Positions 7,800-16,500 of a stretch of DNA of 64,000 nt are shown one piece after another. This DNA is from Nesterenkonia sp. LB17. GTDB taxonomy: Bacteria > Actinomycetota > Actinomycetes > Actinomycetales > Micrococcaceae. The notes under the pieces were generated by a model. It saw nothing but the letters and a program-made list of their open reading frames with translations. It had not been told where the DNA came from and did not search any database. Each line of letters starts with the position of its first letter. Position 1 is the first letter of the stretch. The stretch covers positions 1-64,000 of the forward strand of contig NZ_JAJOYX010000001.1 of the NCBI RefSeq assembly GCF_022565915.1, in the 5' to 3' direction. The translations under genes and the position numbers were made by a program.

Positions 7800-8696
7800 C
7801 TATTCCGCCAGCGCCTCATCAAGGATCTGCGCCTGGGGCAGCGAGAAATGATCCTCTCCCTCCGGGTACTCGGACCTCACCTGCTGGAACCCCTGCTGGC
7901 GATACCAGGCGGAGCCTTTCTGGGCGGCCGTCACTGCGTCGAAGGGTGCGTAAGCCACAGAGCCGTCATCCAATGTGCCCGTCACCCAGATCAATTCAAG
8001 GGACTCCCGCTGCGCCGATGTGGGTTCTGCGACGGCGGCCTGTGGAGCTCCTCCGCCGCCGATCATCACGGCGCCCCCGGTCACAGCTTCAGGGGTCCGG
8101 GGGAGCACGCCATAGGTGATCATCTCAGCGCCCCCCGAGTACCCCATCCACCAGACGCGCCCGGCGTCGACGGCGTAGGGCTCCAGCACGCGTTCGTTGA
8201 GCAGATCGCGCAGCCAGGGAAGGTTCGTTGAGATGTCGTTCCACCAGGTCACTTCGCCTTGCACATCCGGGGTGAGCGGTGCCAGCAACATCATATTGTG
8301 CGATGCCGCGACGGCGGCGAGACAGTTCAGCAGCCCGTCGGGGTCCTGATTTTCGGCCCCGCCGTCGCCATGGAGTCTGACCACCACGCCTACCGGCTCG
8401 TCGAAATTCACACCCCTGGTGTATAGGTGGTAGCTGCTGGTCGAATAGCCCGAGGTGAACTCGCGACCGAGCTGCACAGAGTCCACTGCATCCCCAGACT
8501 CGCCGCCGCTGACGGGATCGGGGTTCGCCCGCGGGTCGGGTGGCGCGATCCCGTGTGCTTCACATCTGGCAGGGGATTCCTCAGCAGCCTCCGTGTCCTC
8601 CTCTTCACCCAAGAGCATGGTCAGCATGAAGAACCCGAAGAGCACGGCGAGCACGGCTACCCCCATTCCGGACAACAATGCCCAACGCTTCGTCAT
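7800..8696 (-). CDS. membrane-anchored or secreted serine esterase, alpha/beta hydrolase
   Basis: 298 aa from the ATG at 8696, preceded by GAGGA 8 nt upstream. One hydrophobic segment near residues 8-28 (GMGVAVLAVLFGFFMLTMLL) is a signal anchor, followed by an acidic linker. The hydrolase domain has an HGDGG oxyanion-type turn (VRLHGDGGAE), the nucleophile elbow GYSGG and a late His in EDHFSLP, as in LpqC/PHB-depolymerase-like esterases. An in-frame extension up to 9014 would overlap the preceding gene and is Arg/Pro-rich, so it was not used. It lies downstream of the M1 peptidase on the same strand. The substrate is unknown. Confidence 0.7.
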   Translation of the reverse strand: MTKRWALLSGMGVAVLAVLFGFFMLTMLLGEEEDTEAAEESPARCEAHGIAPPDPRANPDPVSGGESGDAVDSVQLGREFTSGYSTSSYHLYTRGVNFDEPVGVVVRLHGDGGAENQDPDGLLNCLAAVAASHNMMLLAPLTPDVQGEVTWWNDISTNLPWLRDLLNERVLEPYAVDAGRVWWMGYSGGAEMITYGVLPRTPEAVTGGAVMIGGGGAPQAAVAEPTSAQRESLELIWVTGTLDDGSVAYAPFDAVTAAQKGSAWYRQQGFQQVRSEYPEGEDHFSLPQAQILDEALAE

Positions 8697-8878
8697 AGCT
8701 GCATTCCTCGTGGTTGCACCGGGCGTCGGCTCCGAAGGTTCTTCGGAGACGCCGGACGGTAGATCTGATGGGGTTCGTGCATCGGCCTGAGTGGCTTCTG
8801 CGACGAGTGTATGAGATGCAGGGCGGCAGTTGAGCGCATGCGCAGGAGGGGCACGGTGTCCACTGATGAAAGCGCTGC

Positions 8879-10180
8879 TCAGGGCAGGCGGGGGAGTCTC
8901 GGTTCGAACAGCCATGCGTGCAGCAGTGACCGTATCGGCTGGCCAGAGACTCGCTCGGCGTGGTCGAGAAAACCAGCGGTGGACACCGTGCGGTATCGAT
9001 TCTCCGCCGTCCACGAGCGCAGCACCCGGAAGAACACGTCGTCCCCCGTGAGGGAACGCAGGGCGTGCAGCGTGAGCGCACCGCGCATGTAGACACGGTC
9101 GTCGAACATGCCCGGTCCGCCGGGATCAGCGAGCACGATGTTCTGCGGCAGGGTCGCCAGTCGATCGTGCGCTTCGCGCGCGTGGGTGTCGATGCCGCGC
9201 TGGCCGGAGTCCTCCGACCACAGCCACTCCGCGTAGGTCGCGAAGCCTTCGTTGAGCCAGATGTCAGCCCATCGATGCGGGGTCACCGAATTGCCGAACC
9301 ATTGGTGAGCGAGCTCGTGGGCGACCAGGCGCTCCCTGTTCCAACCCGCCCTGAGATGATTCGAGCCGAGTATCGACAGCGGCTGGGATTCCAGCGGCAT
9401 CTCCAGCGCCTCGTCGGTCACGACGACCGTGTAGGAGCCGAAGGGGTATTCCCCGAAACGCCGCTCGAAGACCGTCATCATCGCGTGCTGCTTGCCCAGA
9501 GAGTCCTGCGCCTGCTTCCACAGATGATCCCCGCAGGCCAGCCACAGGGGCACTCGTGCGGGCGCGTGTCCGGCGGGTGAGATCCGGTCGCGTCGATACG
9601 CACCGATCTGCACCGTCGCGAGGTAGGTGGCCAGCGGGTGTGCGGATTCCCAGGTCCATGCCGTTCGGCTGCCATGCCGGGTCACCTCCAGCAGCTCGCC
9701 GTTGCTGATCGCCGTGTAGTCCGAATCGACCAGAACTGTGCAGCGGTAGGTGGCCTTGTGGCTGGGGTGGTCGTTGCACGGAAACCAGGTGGCCGCTCCA
9801 TTCGGCTGGCCGGCCACCAGCACGCCGTCGGAGAGCTCCTCCCATCCGACGTCGCCCCAGGCGCCGCGCTGTGGTCGGGGTTTTCCGGCATAGCGCACGT
9901 CGATGATGATCGGCTCATCCGCGACGAAGTGTGAGTGCAGCACCAGCTTGGCGCGAGTCTGCTTGAACCGGGTCTTGGTGTCATTGAGCAGCACCTGGCT
10001 GACCTTCAGCCCGCACAGATCAAGTTCGATGGTGGACGCCTCGGCGAGCACCCGGCCGTGGAGCACTGCTCGGCCGGTGAGTCGGTTCGGCCGGATCTCG
10101 TAGTCCAGATCGAGGTCGTAGTGGTCGATCTGGAGATCAGTCGATCCAGAGGTCGGAGTATAGGAGTCGAGCTGGCTCAT
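8879..10180 (-). CDS. M1 family zinc aminopeptidase, short form
   Basis: 433 aa. The gluzincin signature is complete: HELAHQWFG zinc-binding helix and the third ligand Glu in NEGFATYAEW 18 residues later. The exopeptidase-type motif appears as LGSNHLRAG rather than GAMEN. N-terminal residues 1-190 form the beta-rich M1 domain. At 433 aa it lacks the large C-terminal helical domain of PepN (about 870 aa), a common actinobacterial short form. There is no signal peptide, so it is probably cytoplasmic. It sits next to the Pls locus. A zinc aminopeptidase with this HEXXH-X18-E signature has been described as the epsilon-polylysine-degrading enzyme of Streptomyces albulus (from memory), so a product-degrading role is plausible but inferred. 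Confidence 0.85.
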   Translation of the reverse strand: MSQLDSYTPTSGSTDLQIDHYDLDLDYEIRPNRLTGRAVLHGRVLAEASTIELDLCGLKVSQVLLNDTKTRFKQTRAKLVLHSHFVADEPIIIDVRYAGKPRPQRGAWGDVGWEELSDGVLVAGQPNGAATWFPCNDHPSHKATYRCTVLVDSDYTAISNGELLEVTRHGSRTAWTWESAHPLATYLATVQIGAYRRDRISPAGHAPARVPLWLACGDHLWKQAQDSLGKQHAMMTVFERRFGEYPFGSYTVVVTDEALEMPLESQPLSILGSNHLRAGWNRERLVAHELAHQWFGNSVTPHRWADIWLNEGFATYAEWLWSEDSGQRGIDTHAREAHDRLATLPQNIVLADPGGPGMFDDRVYMRGALTLHALRSLTGDDVFFRVLRSWTAENRYRTVSTAGFLDHAERVSGQPIRSLLHAWLFEPRLPRLP

Positions 10181-10316
10181 GGGAGAAACACGCGTCCTTC
10201 TGCAAGATCGTCAGATTTCGGTTCGCGACCCTCGTGCGCAGCGAAACGGTGTGAGAATGAGCTGATTCGATCAGGTTCAGTGTTCACCGCGAGTCAGGGT
10301 TTCGGGAGGTGGTTCG

Positions 10317-10919
10317 GTGGAGTGGACGTATCGTTTCGGCAGCGAGGTGGACTCGGTCGTCCGCGCCCTGGTTGCCGAAACCTATGGTGTCGAGCCGGCA
10401 CGGGTGGAACTGCCCCGTAGGCGTGGAGCACCGGAGGCCAGGATCGAGGGGCAGCGGATAGAGGTCTCCAGGTCCCGCTCGCAGGGATATGTCGCGGCGG
10501 CCTGTGCCGGTCCAAGTGAGAAGTTCTCCTTGGGGATCGACATCGAGGCGGTGAGGCCATTTCTGGCTTCGGCGACAGAGCCACGCCGTTTTGCGGAGGT
10601 GGTGCTGGCGCCGGAGGAGATCCGGTGGTTCCGCGCGACCAGACGTGTCGCTGAGGCGCAGCGACTGTCCTGGCTGTTGCGAACCTGGGTGCGCAAGGAG
10701 GCGGTGCTGAAGTCGTTGCATACGGGCTTCGACACCAGCCGCGGCGGCATGCCGCCCACTGCCGTGGTGCTGAACGAGCCCTGGGAAGCCCCCGCGTGTC
10801 TCAGCCACGCCCTGGTGACGTTGACCGACCTGCCCACCCGGGACGACGTCGGGGACTCTGGGCCCGTGATGCTGGCTCTGGCCCAGAACACAGGCCCGGT
10901 CAGGCGCCCGCGCCGGTGA
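10317..10919 (+). CDS. 4'-phosphopantetheinyl transferase, Sfp type
   Basis: 200 aa with a GTG start and GGGAGGT 6 nt upstream. The superfamily fingerprints are present: GIDIEAV near residue 72 (Mg-binding Asp) and WVRKEAVLKSL near residue 120 (Glu/Lys of the second motif). The enzyme transfers the phosphopantetheine arm of CoA to a conserved Ser of carrier domains. The nearest carrier domain is in the Pls-like synthetase at 13532-17590, whose GGSSL site is intact. The gene is opposite in strand to that operon and divergent from the M1 peptidase (136-bp gap). Cognate activation of Pls is an inference from context. Confidence 0.85.
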   Translation: MEWTYRFGSEVDSVVRALVAETYGVEPARVELPRRRGAPEARIEGQRIEVSRSRSQGYVAAACAGPSEKFSLGIDIEAVRPFLASATEPRRFAEVVLAPEEIRWFRATRRVAEAQRLSWLLRTWVRKEAVLKSLHTGFDTSRGGMPPTAVVLNEPWEAPACLSHALVTLTDLPTRDDVGDSGPVMLALAQNTGPVRRPRR

Positions 10920-10953
10920 ATCCTCGGGCGGAAGACGGCCCGATCCGACGATG

Positions 10954-11205
10954 CTACCTGCGTCGGCCCTCGGAGGACCGCCCGGGCTCGGCGGCGTCAC
11001 CGGGCGTTCCGGCGCTGTCGCACTTGCGCCGCCATCGTTCCTTCACGTCCTCGGGCAGATCTTCCCATGGCTCAGCCTCCGACATCATCAGACCGGCAAG
11101 CATCTTCCTTCGTTCGTCGTACAAGGATTTGCCCGCCTCGTCCCGGTTACTGCGCACGTACCCCTCCAGCACCGTGGAAAACAAAAGACAAGAAGGCGTG
11201 CGCAT
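10954..11205 (-). CDS. small hypothetical protein, tail of the pls operon
   Basis: 83 aa beginning at an ATG 63 bp downstream of the N-acetyltransferase-like gene on the same strand. It is predicted helical, with a segment rich in charged residues and Trp (EPWEDLPEDVKERWRRKC) and a disordered Gly/Ser/Arg tail. No membrane segment or catalytic motif is seen. It could be a true last gene of the operon or a chance frame; the composition of the middle part favours a real protein. Confidence 0.45.
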   Translation of the reverse strand: MRTPSCLLFSTVLEGYVRSNRDEAGKSLYDERRKMLAGLMMSEAEPWEDLPEDVKERWRRKCDSAGTPGDAAEPGRSSEGRRR

Positions 11206-11268
11206 ATGGCAACGCCTGATTCTCGGAGACAGTCTAGTGGACCGAGAACTGCAGGCGTCTCTGCGTCG

Positions 11269-12492
11269 CTATCCCGGTGTCCTTCCCCGCAGCCGAGTCT
11301 CGACCCGGCCCCGCACGATCCGGGCGGCCGTCGAGACCCCCCGCTCCAGCGGGCCCGGCCCCTTGAAGTGCAGCCAGACTACGGCGAACGCGATGGCCGC
11401 CATCGTCTGGACGATGAGCGAGACCCAGGGCGCGTCCGCAAGGAATCCGGTGGCCAGCAGGAGCAGATGCGCGCAGTACAGCGTCAACGTCATGCCTCCG
11501 ATCGCCGCCAACGGGTGCAACATCCGCCTCGCCGATCGAGCGATCAGCAGCATGGCTCCGAGCACCGCCACCGCGATGCCGAGTGAATGGAACACCTCGA
11601 ACGGCGTCGATGTATAGGGGGCCAGAACAGTCAGCCACCACCATGTCGTCGTCGGAAGGTCCGGGGGCGGACCCCAGGTGAGGAACTCAGTCATCTCCCG
11701 TGCTGACCACGGGGTCGCCGCGAGCAGCCGTTCCCGGCCTCCCAGCGGTCCCTGGAGCAGCGATGAGGTCAACCAGGCGCCGACGGCGACCAGTGTGCCG
11801 GTGAGGAACAGTCGAAGCCCGGTGCGCCGGTTCCTCAGGTCCAGGCGACCGATAGCCAGACCTGCGCATACGTACGCCATCCACGGGATCACCGGGAAGC
11901 TGCCGGTGAACAGCACGACGCTGACGAACGTGATCGGCTCGGTGAGAAGGGTGGTGAAGGTGGGATCGTAGCCGTCGAGGTTCGGCAGGGCGTTCTGCGT
12001 CAGATGGACCATGACCGGACCCAGCACCGCGATGCCGACTGCGACGCCCACCAGTGCCCTGACGGAGAGCCGGAGCAGCGGGATGGCCAGGAGGAACATG
12101 ACGCCGTAGTAGACCAGGATGATGGATGCCGGCGGATCGACGTAGGCGATCAACAGTCCAAGGACGGCGATCAGCGCCGCCCGGACGCCCAGCGCCGCCC
12201 GGGAGGCGGTCAGCGCGGGGCCGTGCGGCGGACGAGTGCCGCCCGTCATGAATGCCAGAGCCAAGCCTGCCAGCAGGGCGAAGAGCGTGGCCGACACACC
12301 TGAGAATGCAGTCCAGATGAAGGTCGGCTCATCGTTGTCCGTCCAGGATGGAAGGATGTGGATGGCCATCATGCTGATCAGCGCAAGGCCTCGCGCTGCA
12401 TCGACCCCGATCAGACGACGTCTGCGCGTGTCCCCGGGTGCGGATGTCTGCGGCGAAGTGCCGGAGACGGAAGCTCTGAGGACACCCTTCAC
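11269..12492 (-). CDS. HGSNAT-like (DUF1624/DUF418-type) membrane acyltransferase
   Basis: 407 aa with about ten membrane segments. The opening after a polar leader, RLIGVDAARGLALISMMAIH, is the hallmark of the heparan-alpha-glucosaminide N-acetyltransferase-like family: a conserved Asp-x-x-Arg-Gly and a His in the first helix. Members move acetyl groups across the membrane to an amino group, though most bacterial ones are uncharacterised. The start overlaps the dapA stop by 4 nt, so it is translationally coupled to dapA and lies in the pls-dapA operon. Acting on an amine-rich product such as poly-lysine is conceivable but speculative. Confidence 0.75.
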   Translation of the reverse strand: MKGVLRASVSGTSPQTSAPGDTRRRRLIGVDAARGLALISMMAIHILPSWTDNDEPTFIWTAFSGVSATLFALLAGLALAFMTGGTRPPHGPALTASRAALGVRAALIAVLGLLIAYVDPPASIILVYYGVMFLLAIPLLRLSVRALVGVAVGIAVLGPVMVHLTQNALPNLDGYDPTFTTLLTEPITFVSVVLFTGSFPVIPWMAYVCAGLAIGRLDLRNRRTGLRLFLTGTLVAVGAWLTSSLLQGPLGGRERLLAATPWSAREMTEFLTWGPPPDLPTTTWWWLTVLAPYTSTPFEVFHSLGIAVAVLGAMLLIARSARRMLHPLAAIGGMTLTLYCAHLLLLATGFLADAPWVSLIVQTMAAIAFAVVWLHFKGPGPLERGVSTAARIVRGRVETRLRGRTPG

Positions 12493-13493
12493 GGCAGCCG
12501 CAGGCTCAGAACAGGTCGCGACTGACCGGACTGCGACACCGTGGCCTCGGCTGACACCAAAGGTCGGCTCGGCATCGATCGATCCGGGATGCCGGATGCC
12601 GTCAGGTCCTGAGACAGCTGCTCCCGCTGCGCTTCGTCGAGCTCCACCAGGGGCATCCGCACCGGACCGGCGGGCAGCCCCCGCATCGCCAACGCCGCCT
12701 TGACCGAAGCGGCTGCGGGCGAGCGGAACATGCCCTCATAGATGGCGAGCAGCTGGCGGTGGATTCCGGCAGCCTGTGCCGTCCTTCCCTGCTGGTGGCA
12801 GCGGTGCAGGTGGCGCAGCAGATCCGCGGCGACGTGCCCGACTACTGAGACGAAACCCGTCGCCCCGATCGAAAGCAGCGGCAGGTTCAACACATCATCG
12901 CCTGAGTAGTAGGCGAGATCGGTGTGCCTCATGACCCAGGAGCTCGAGGCCAGATCACCCTTGGCATCCTTGACCGCGACGATCTGCGGGTGTTCCGCGG
13001 CCGCGACGAGAGTCTCCCGGCGGATCTCAACGCCGGTGCGCTTCGGGATGTCATAGAGCATGACGGGCAGCGAGGTGCTGTCCGCGATGGCCGTGAAATG
13101 CCGCAGCAGGCCCGCTTGGTCGGGACGGCAGTAATAGGGCGCGACCACCATCAGTCCATCGGCGCCGGCCGCCGCGGCAGCCTGGGCCAGCTCGATGCTG
13201 TGCTGGGTGTCTGCCACCCCGACTCCTGCGATCACTGTCGCCGTGCCGCCGACCGCGGCGGACACCGTCCTGATGATGGCTGTCTTCTCGGCGTCGGTGG
13301 TGGTGATCGACTCGCCGGTGGTGCCGTTGACGACGAGTCCGTCGTTCCAGCCGTCACGGGTGAGCCAGCGGGCCAGGTCTCTGACCCCTTCGAAGTCCAG
13401 CTGCCCGGATTTGTCGAAGGGTGTCACCATGGCCGTCATCACTGTGCCGAACTGGGGTGTGATCCGAAACCTGAAGTCTTGTGCCGAGTCCAT
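12489..13493 (-). CDS. dapA: 4-hydroxy-tetrahydrodipicolinate synthase
   Basis: 334 aa from the ATG at 13493, with AGGAG 7 nt upstream; an in-frame extension to 13613 is unlikely because it runs into pls. The enzyme condenses pyruvate with aspartate semialdehyde, the first step dedicated to lysine/DAP. Seen: GTTGES (Thr-Thr of the catalytic triad), YDIPKRTGV (proton-relay Tyr) and VAVKDAKGD (Schiff-base Lys). A C-terminal extension of about 40 residues after the TIM barrel is unusual. It starts 38 bp after the end of the synthetase gene and overlaps the next gene by 4 nt. A dapA copy inside this operon would raise lysine supply for the polymer, in addition to any housekeeping dapA. Confidence 0.88.
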   Translation of the reverse strand: MDSAQDFRFRITPQFGTVMTAMVTPFDKSGQLDFEGVRDLARWLTRDGWNDGLVVNGTTGESITTTDAEKTAIIRTVSAAVGGTATVIAGVGVADTQHSIELAQAAAAAGADGLMVVAPYYCRPDQAGLLRHFTAIADSTSLPVMLYDIPKRTGVEIRRETLVAAAEHPQIVAVKDAKGDLASSSWVMRHTDLAYYSGDDVLNLPLLSIGATGFVSVVGHVAADLLRHLHRCHQQGRTAQAAGIHRQLLAIYEGMFRSPAAASVKAALAMRGLPAGPVRMPLVELDEAQREQLSQDLTASGIPDRSMPSRPLVSAEATVSQSGQSRPVLSLRLP

Positions 13494-13531
13494 TGTGTCT
13501 CCTTCTTCTGGGTTCTCAACCTTGTGCCGTC

Positions 13532-16500
13532 TCAACGGAGCGTTTCGGCGGTTTCGAAAGACTTTCGGGTGTCTGCAGCGTCGTGGGTCCGCCGAATGGG
13601 GTTGCCGTTCCACGTGGTTGATGCAGGGATGCTCTCCGAACGCATCACCAGTGAGCCGGCGCCGACGATCGCATGCGCCCCCAGGGAGCTGCCGGGGAGC
13701 ACGATGCTGTTCGCCCCGAGCGAGGAGCCCTCCTCGAGATGGACCCGATCCAGCCGCATGATGCGGTCATGGAAGAGGTGTGTCTGCAGGACGGTCCCGC
13801 GATTGACCGATGCGCCTTTGTCGAGCTGGATCAGATCGAACTCGGGCAGCCACCAGGTTTCGCACCAGACTCCTCGACCGATTCGCGCTCCCATGGCGCG
13901 CAGCCAGAGGTTCAGCAGCGGGGTGCCCAGGCTCATTCGGATGAGCCCCGGCACGGCGAGGGCTTCGGAGAAGCAGTCGGCCAGCTCGTTGCGCCAGACG
14001 AACGAGCTCCACAACGGGCGTTCGGATGCTTTGAACCGACCGACGAGCAGCCACTTGGCGGTCACCGCGATCAGCGCGGCGACGATCCCGCTTGCCAGCA
14101 GCACGGGCCCTGAGAGCAGCACTGCGAGCCCGAATCCGTAGTTGGTGTACACCATGGCGAGCACCCAGACCGTGACCAGCGCCAGCCATGCGGTGATGAA
14201 CATCGGCAATATGCGGCACAGTTCGATCGTTGCCCGGGCGACCTTGAGCCTGCGGGGCGGATTGAAGGTCAGTGATGTGTCGACCTCCTCCACGGCTCGC
14301 GGCAGCTCGATCGGAGGGTTGCCCAGCCACAGGGAGTTCAGCGGCATGTCCTTCGGTGCCGAAGACAGCACGGCGACGAGTGAGTTGGAGGGCATTCTCT
14401 GGTTCGGACCGAGGATCGCCGAATTGCCCAGGAAGGCCTTCTGGCCGACGCTGCCGCTTTCGAGTTTCAGCCAGCCGCGACGAACGTACTTGGAGGAGGC
14501 CAGCGAATGGTCGGCCAGGAAGGACTTGTCACCGACGCTGGTCAGATGTGGGATGGCCTCAACGGTGGCCGCCTCGACGTCCTTCCCCACGTGGGCACCG
14601 AGCAGGCGAAGCCAGACGGGGGTGAGCATGCTGCTGTAGAGCGGATACATGTTGGTCAGCGATTTCGACATCAGCTGACCGGACATCCAGGCGGCCCACG
14701 CGGGAACACTGTGCACCGAATAGGTGCCGCGAGGCATCAGTCGGCCCATCAGCCGGACGGAACCCGCCAGCAGGCCGAGGTATGCAATCACCGAGATGAT
14801 GATGAACACCGGTGTCCAAGCGGCGAGCGTCCACAGCGCAGGGACCAGTGATTCGTAGTCTGAGATCAGGTAGAGCATGAGTGCCGCTCCGGGCAGAGAT
14901 GCCAGCAGCCCCAGCAGCCCCAGCAGGACGAGCCCGAGCGGGTACAGCAGATCGATGCCGCGGGAGCGGTGCTCCTTGGCCTCCTCAGTGTCCGGCCAGT
15001 CCTGTCCGGAGACGCCGACCAGTTCCAGCGGGGAACCCGCCCAGTGCTCATTCGCCGGGACCATGCCGGTGACCACGCTGGCGGGGGCGATCTCTGCGTT
15101 GTCACCGATCACTGCCCCGCCGAGCAGGGTCGACCTGGTGCCCACGCGGGCGTCCTGGCCGATTCGGACCACGCCGATGTGCAGCTCGTCGCCCTCCAGC
15201 CAGTGGCCGGCAAGGTCGACGTCGTGTTCGATGGAGGCGCCGGACTCAATCGCGGCGAGGCCGGTGACCGGCGGGAGCGCGTCCAGGTGGACGTCCTTGC
15301 CGACCCCGGAACCCATGGCGCGGGCAAATGCCGGGGCGAAAGGAGTCCCCATCAGCCCGTCCAACTGGCAGAAGGTCATGATCCGTTCCGCGGCCCAGAG
15401 ACGGACGTGTATCTGCCCGCCTCGCGGGTAGATGCCCGGTCTGACCTTGAAAAGCAGCAAGCGGGCAGAGCCGATCGCGGCCACCGCCCTGGCGGGCAGG
15501 CTGAACAGGACCAGCCAGGCGATCAGTGTCGGCACCAGCGGCGGGTTCGGGACCCAGGGTGTTTCACCGATCTGGAAGAGCACCAGGCAGACGATCGCGA
15601 TGCCGGTCACGTAGCGAAGGCCAGTGATGCTGTAGAGGCCCGCGATCAGCGGCATCTGCAGGAAGCCGGTCCATCGTGGCGTGGGACGAGTCGTGCGTTC
15701 CACGGCGCTTGCCGGATCCAGCTGTCGAAGGTGTGAGGACATCGCGGAAAGTGTGGGATGAGCGTAGAGGTCAGCGATAGAGACGTCCGGGTAGCGCTTG
15801 CGCAGCGTCGAGACGAGCTGTGCTGCGGTCAGGCTCGATCCGCCCATGGCGAAGAAGTCGCTGTCCGCGCTCAGCGGGACCGGTCCCAGCAGGCTGGTCC
15901 ACTTCTCTGCCAGCCAGACGAAGTCGGTGTGCAGCGCGGTGGCTGCGGCTGCTGCGCTCGGGTCGGCGGGCAGGGGCCAGGGCAGCGCCTTGCGATCGAC
16001 CTTGCCGGAGGTCTTCACCGGCAGTTCATCGATCACCGCGAGTGCGGGGATGAGCCGCCCTGGCAGCTGCTCGCTGAGCTGGGCGCGGGCCTCGACAAGG
16101 TCGATGGTTCGGCCCGCTGCCGGCACAAGGTATCCCGCGAGGATGCCATTGCCGTCCGGGCTGCTCTGCACCGCGCTGGCACCCGCGGCAACGTTCGGCA
16201 GGTGACTGAGGGCCTCATCAACCTCGCCCAGCTCAACACGCTGACCTGCAAGCTTGACCTGATCATCAGACCTGCCCACGAACATCAGCCCCTCGATCTC
16301 GGCTCGGACCAGATCGCCGCTGCGGTAGGCCCGAGGCCAGCCGAGCGTCGTCATCGGAGCGTACTTCTCGGCATCCTTCTGCGGGTCCAGGTAGCGTCCC
16401 AGCCCGACCCCGCTGATCACCAGTTCTCCGACTTCGCCCCAGGCGACAGGCTGATCCTCGGCATCCACCACGGCCAGCTGCCAGCCCGGAAGGGGGAGGC

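Noticed and set aside
8697-9014. N-terminal extension of the esterase
   Set aside because: It would overlap the end of the M1 peptidase gene and is Arg/Pro-rich; the ATG at 8696 has GAGGA upstream and leads straight into a signal anchor.
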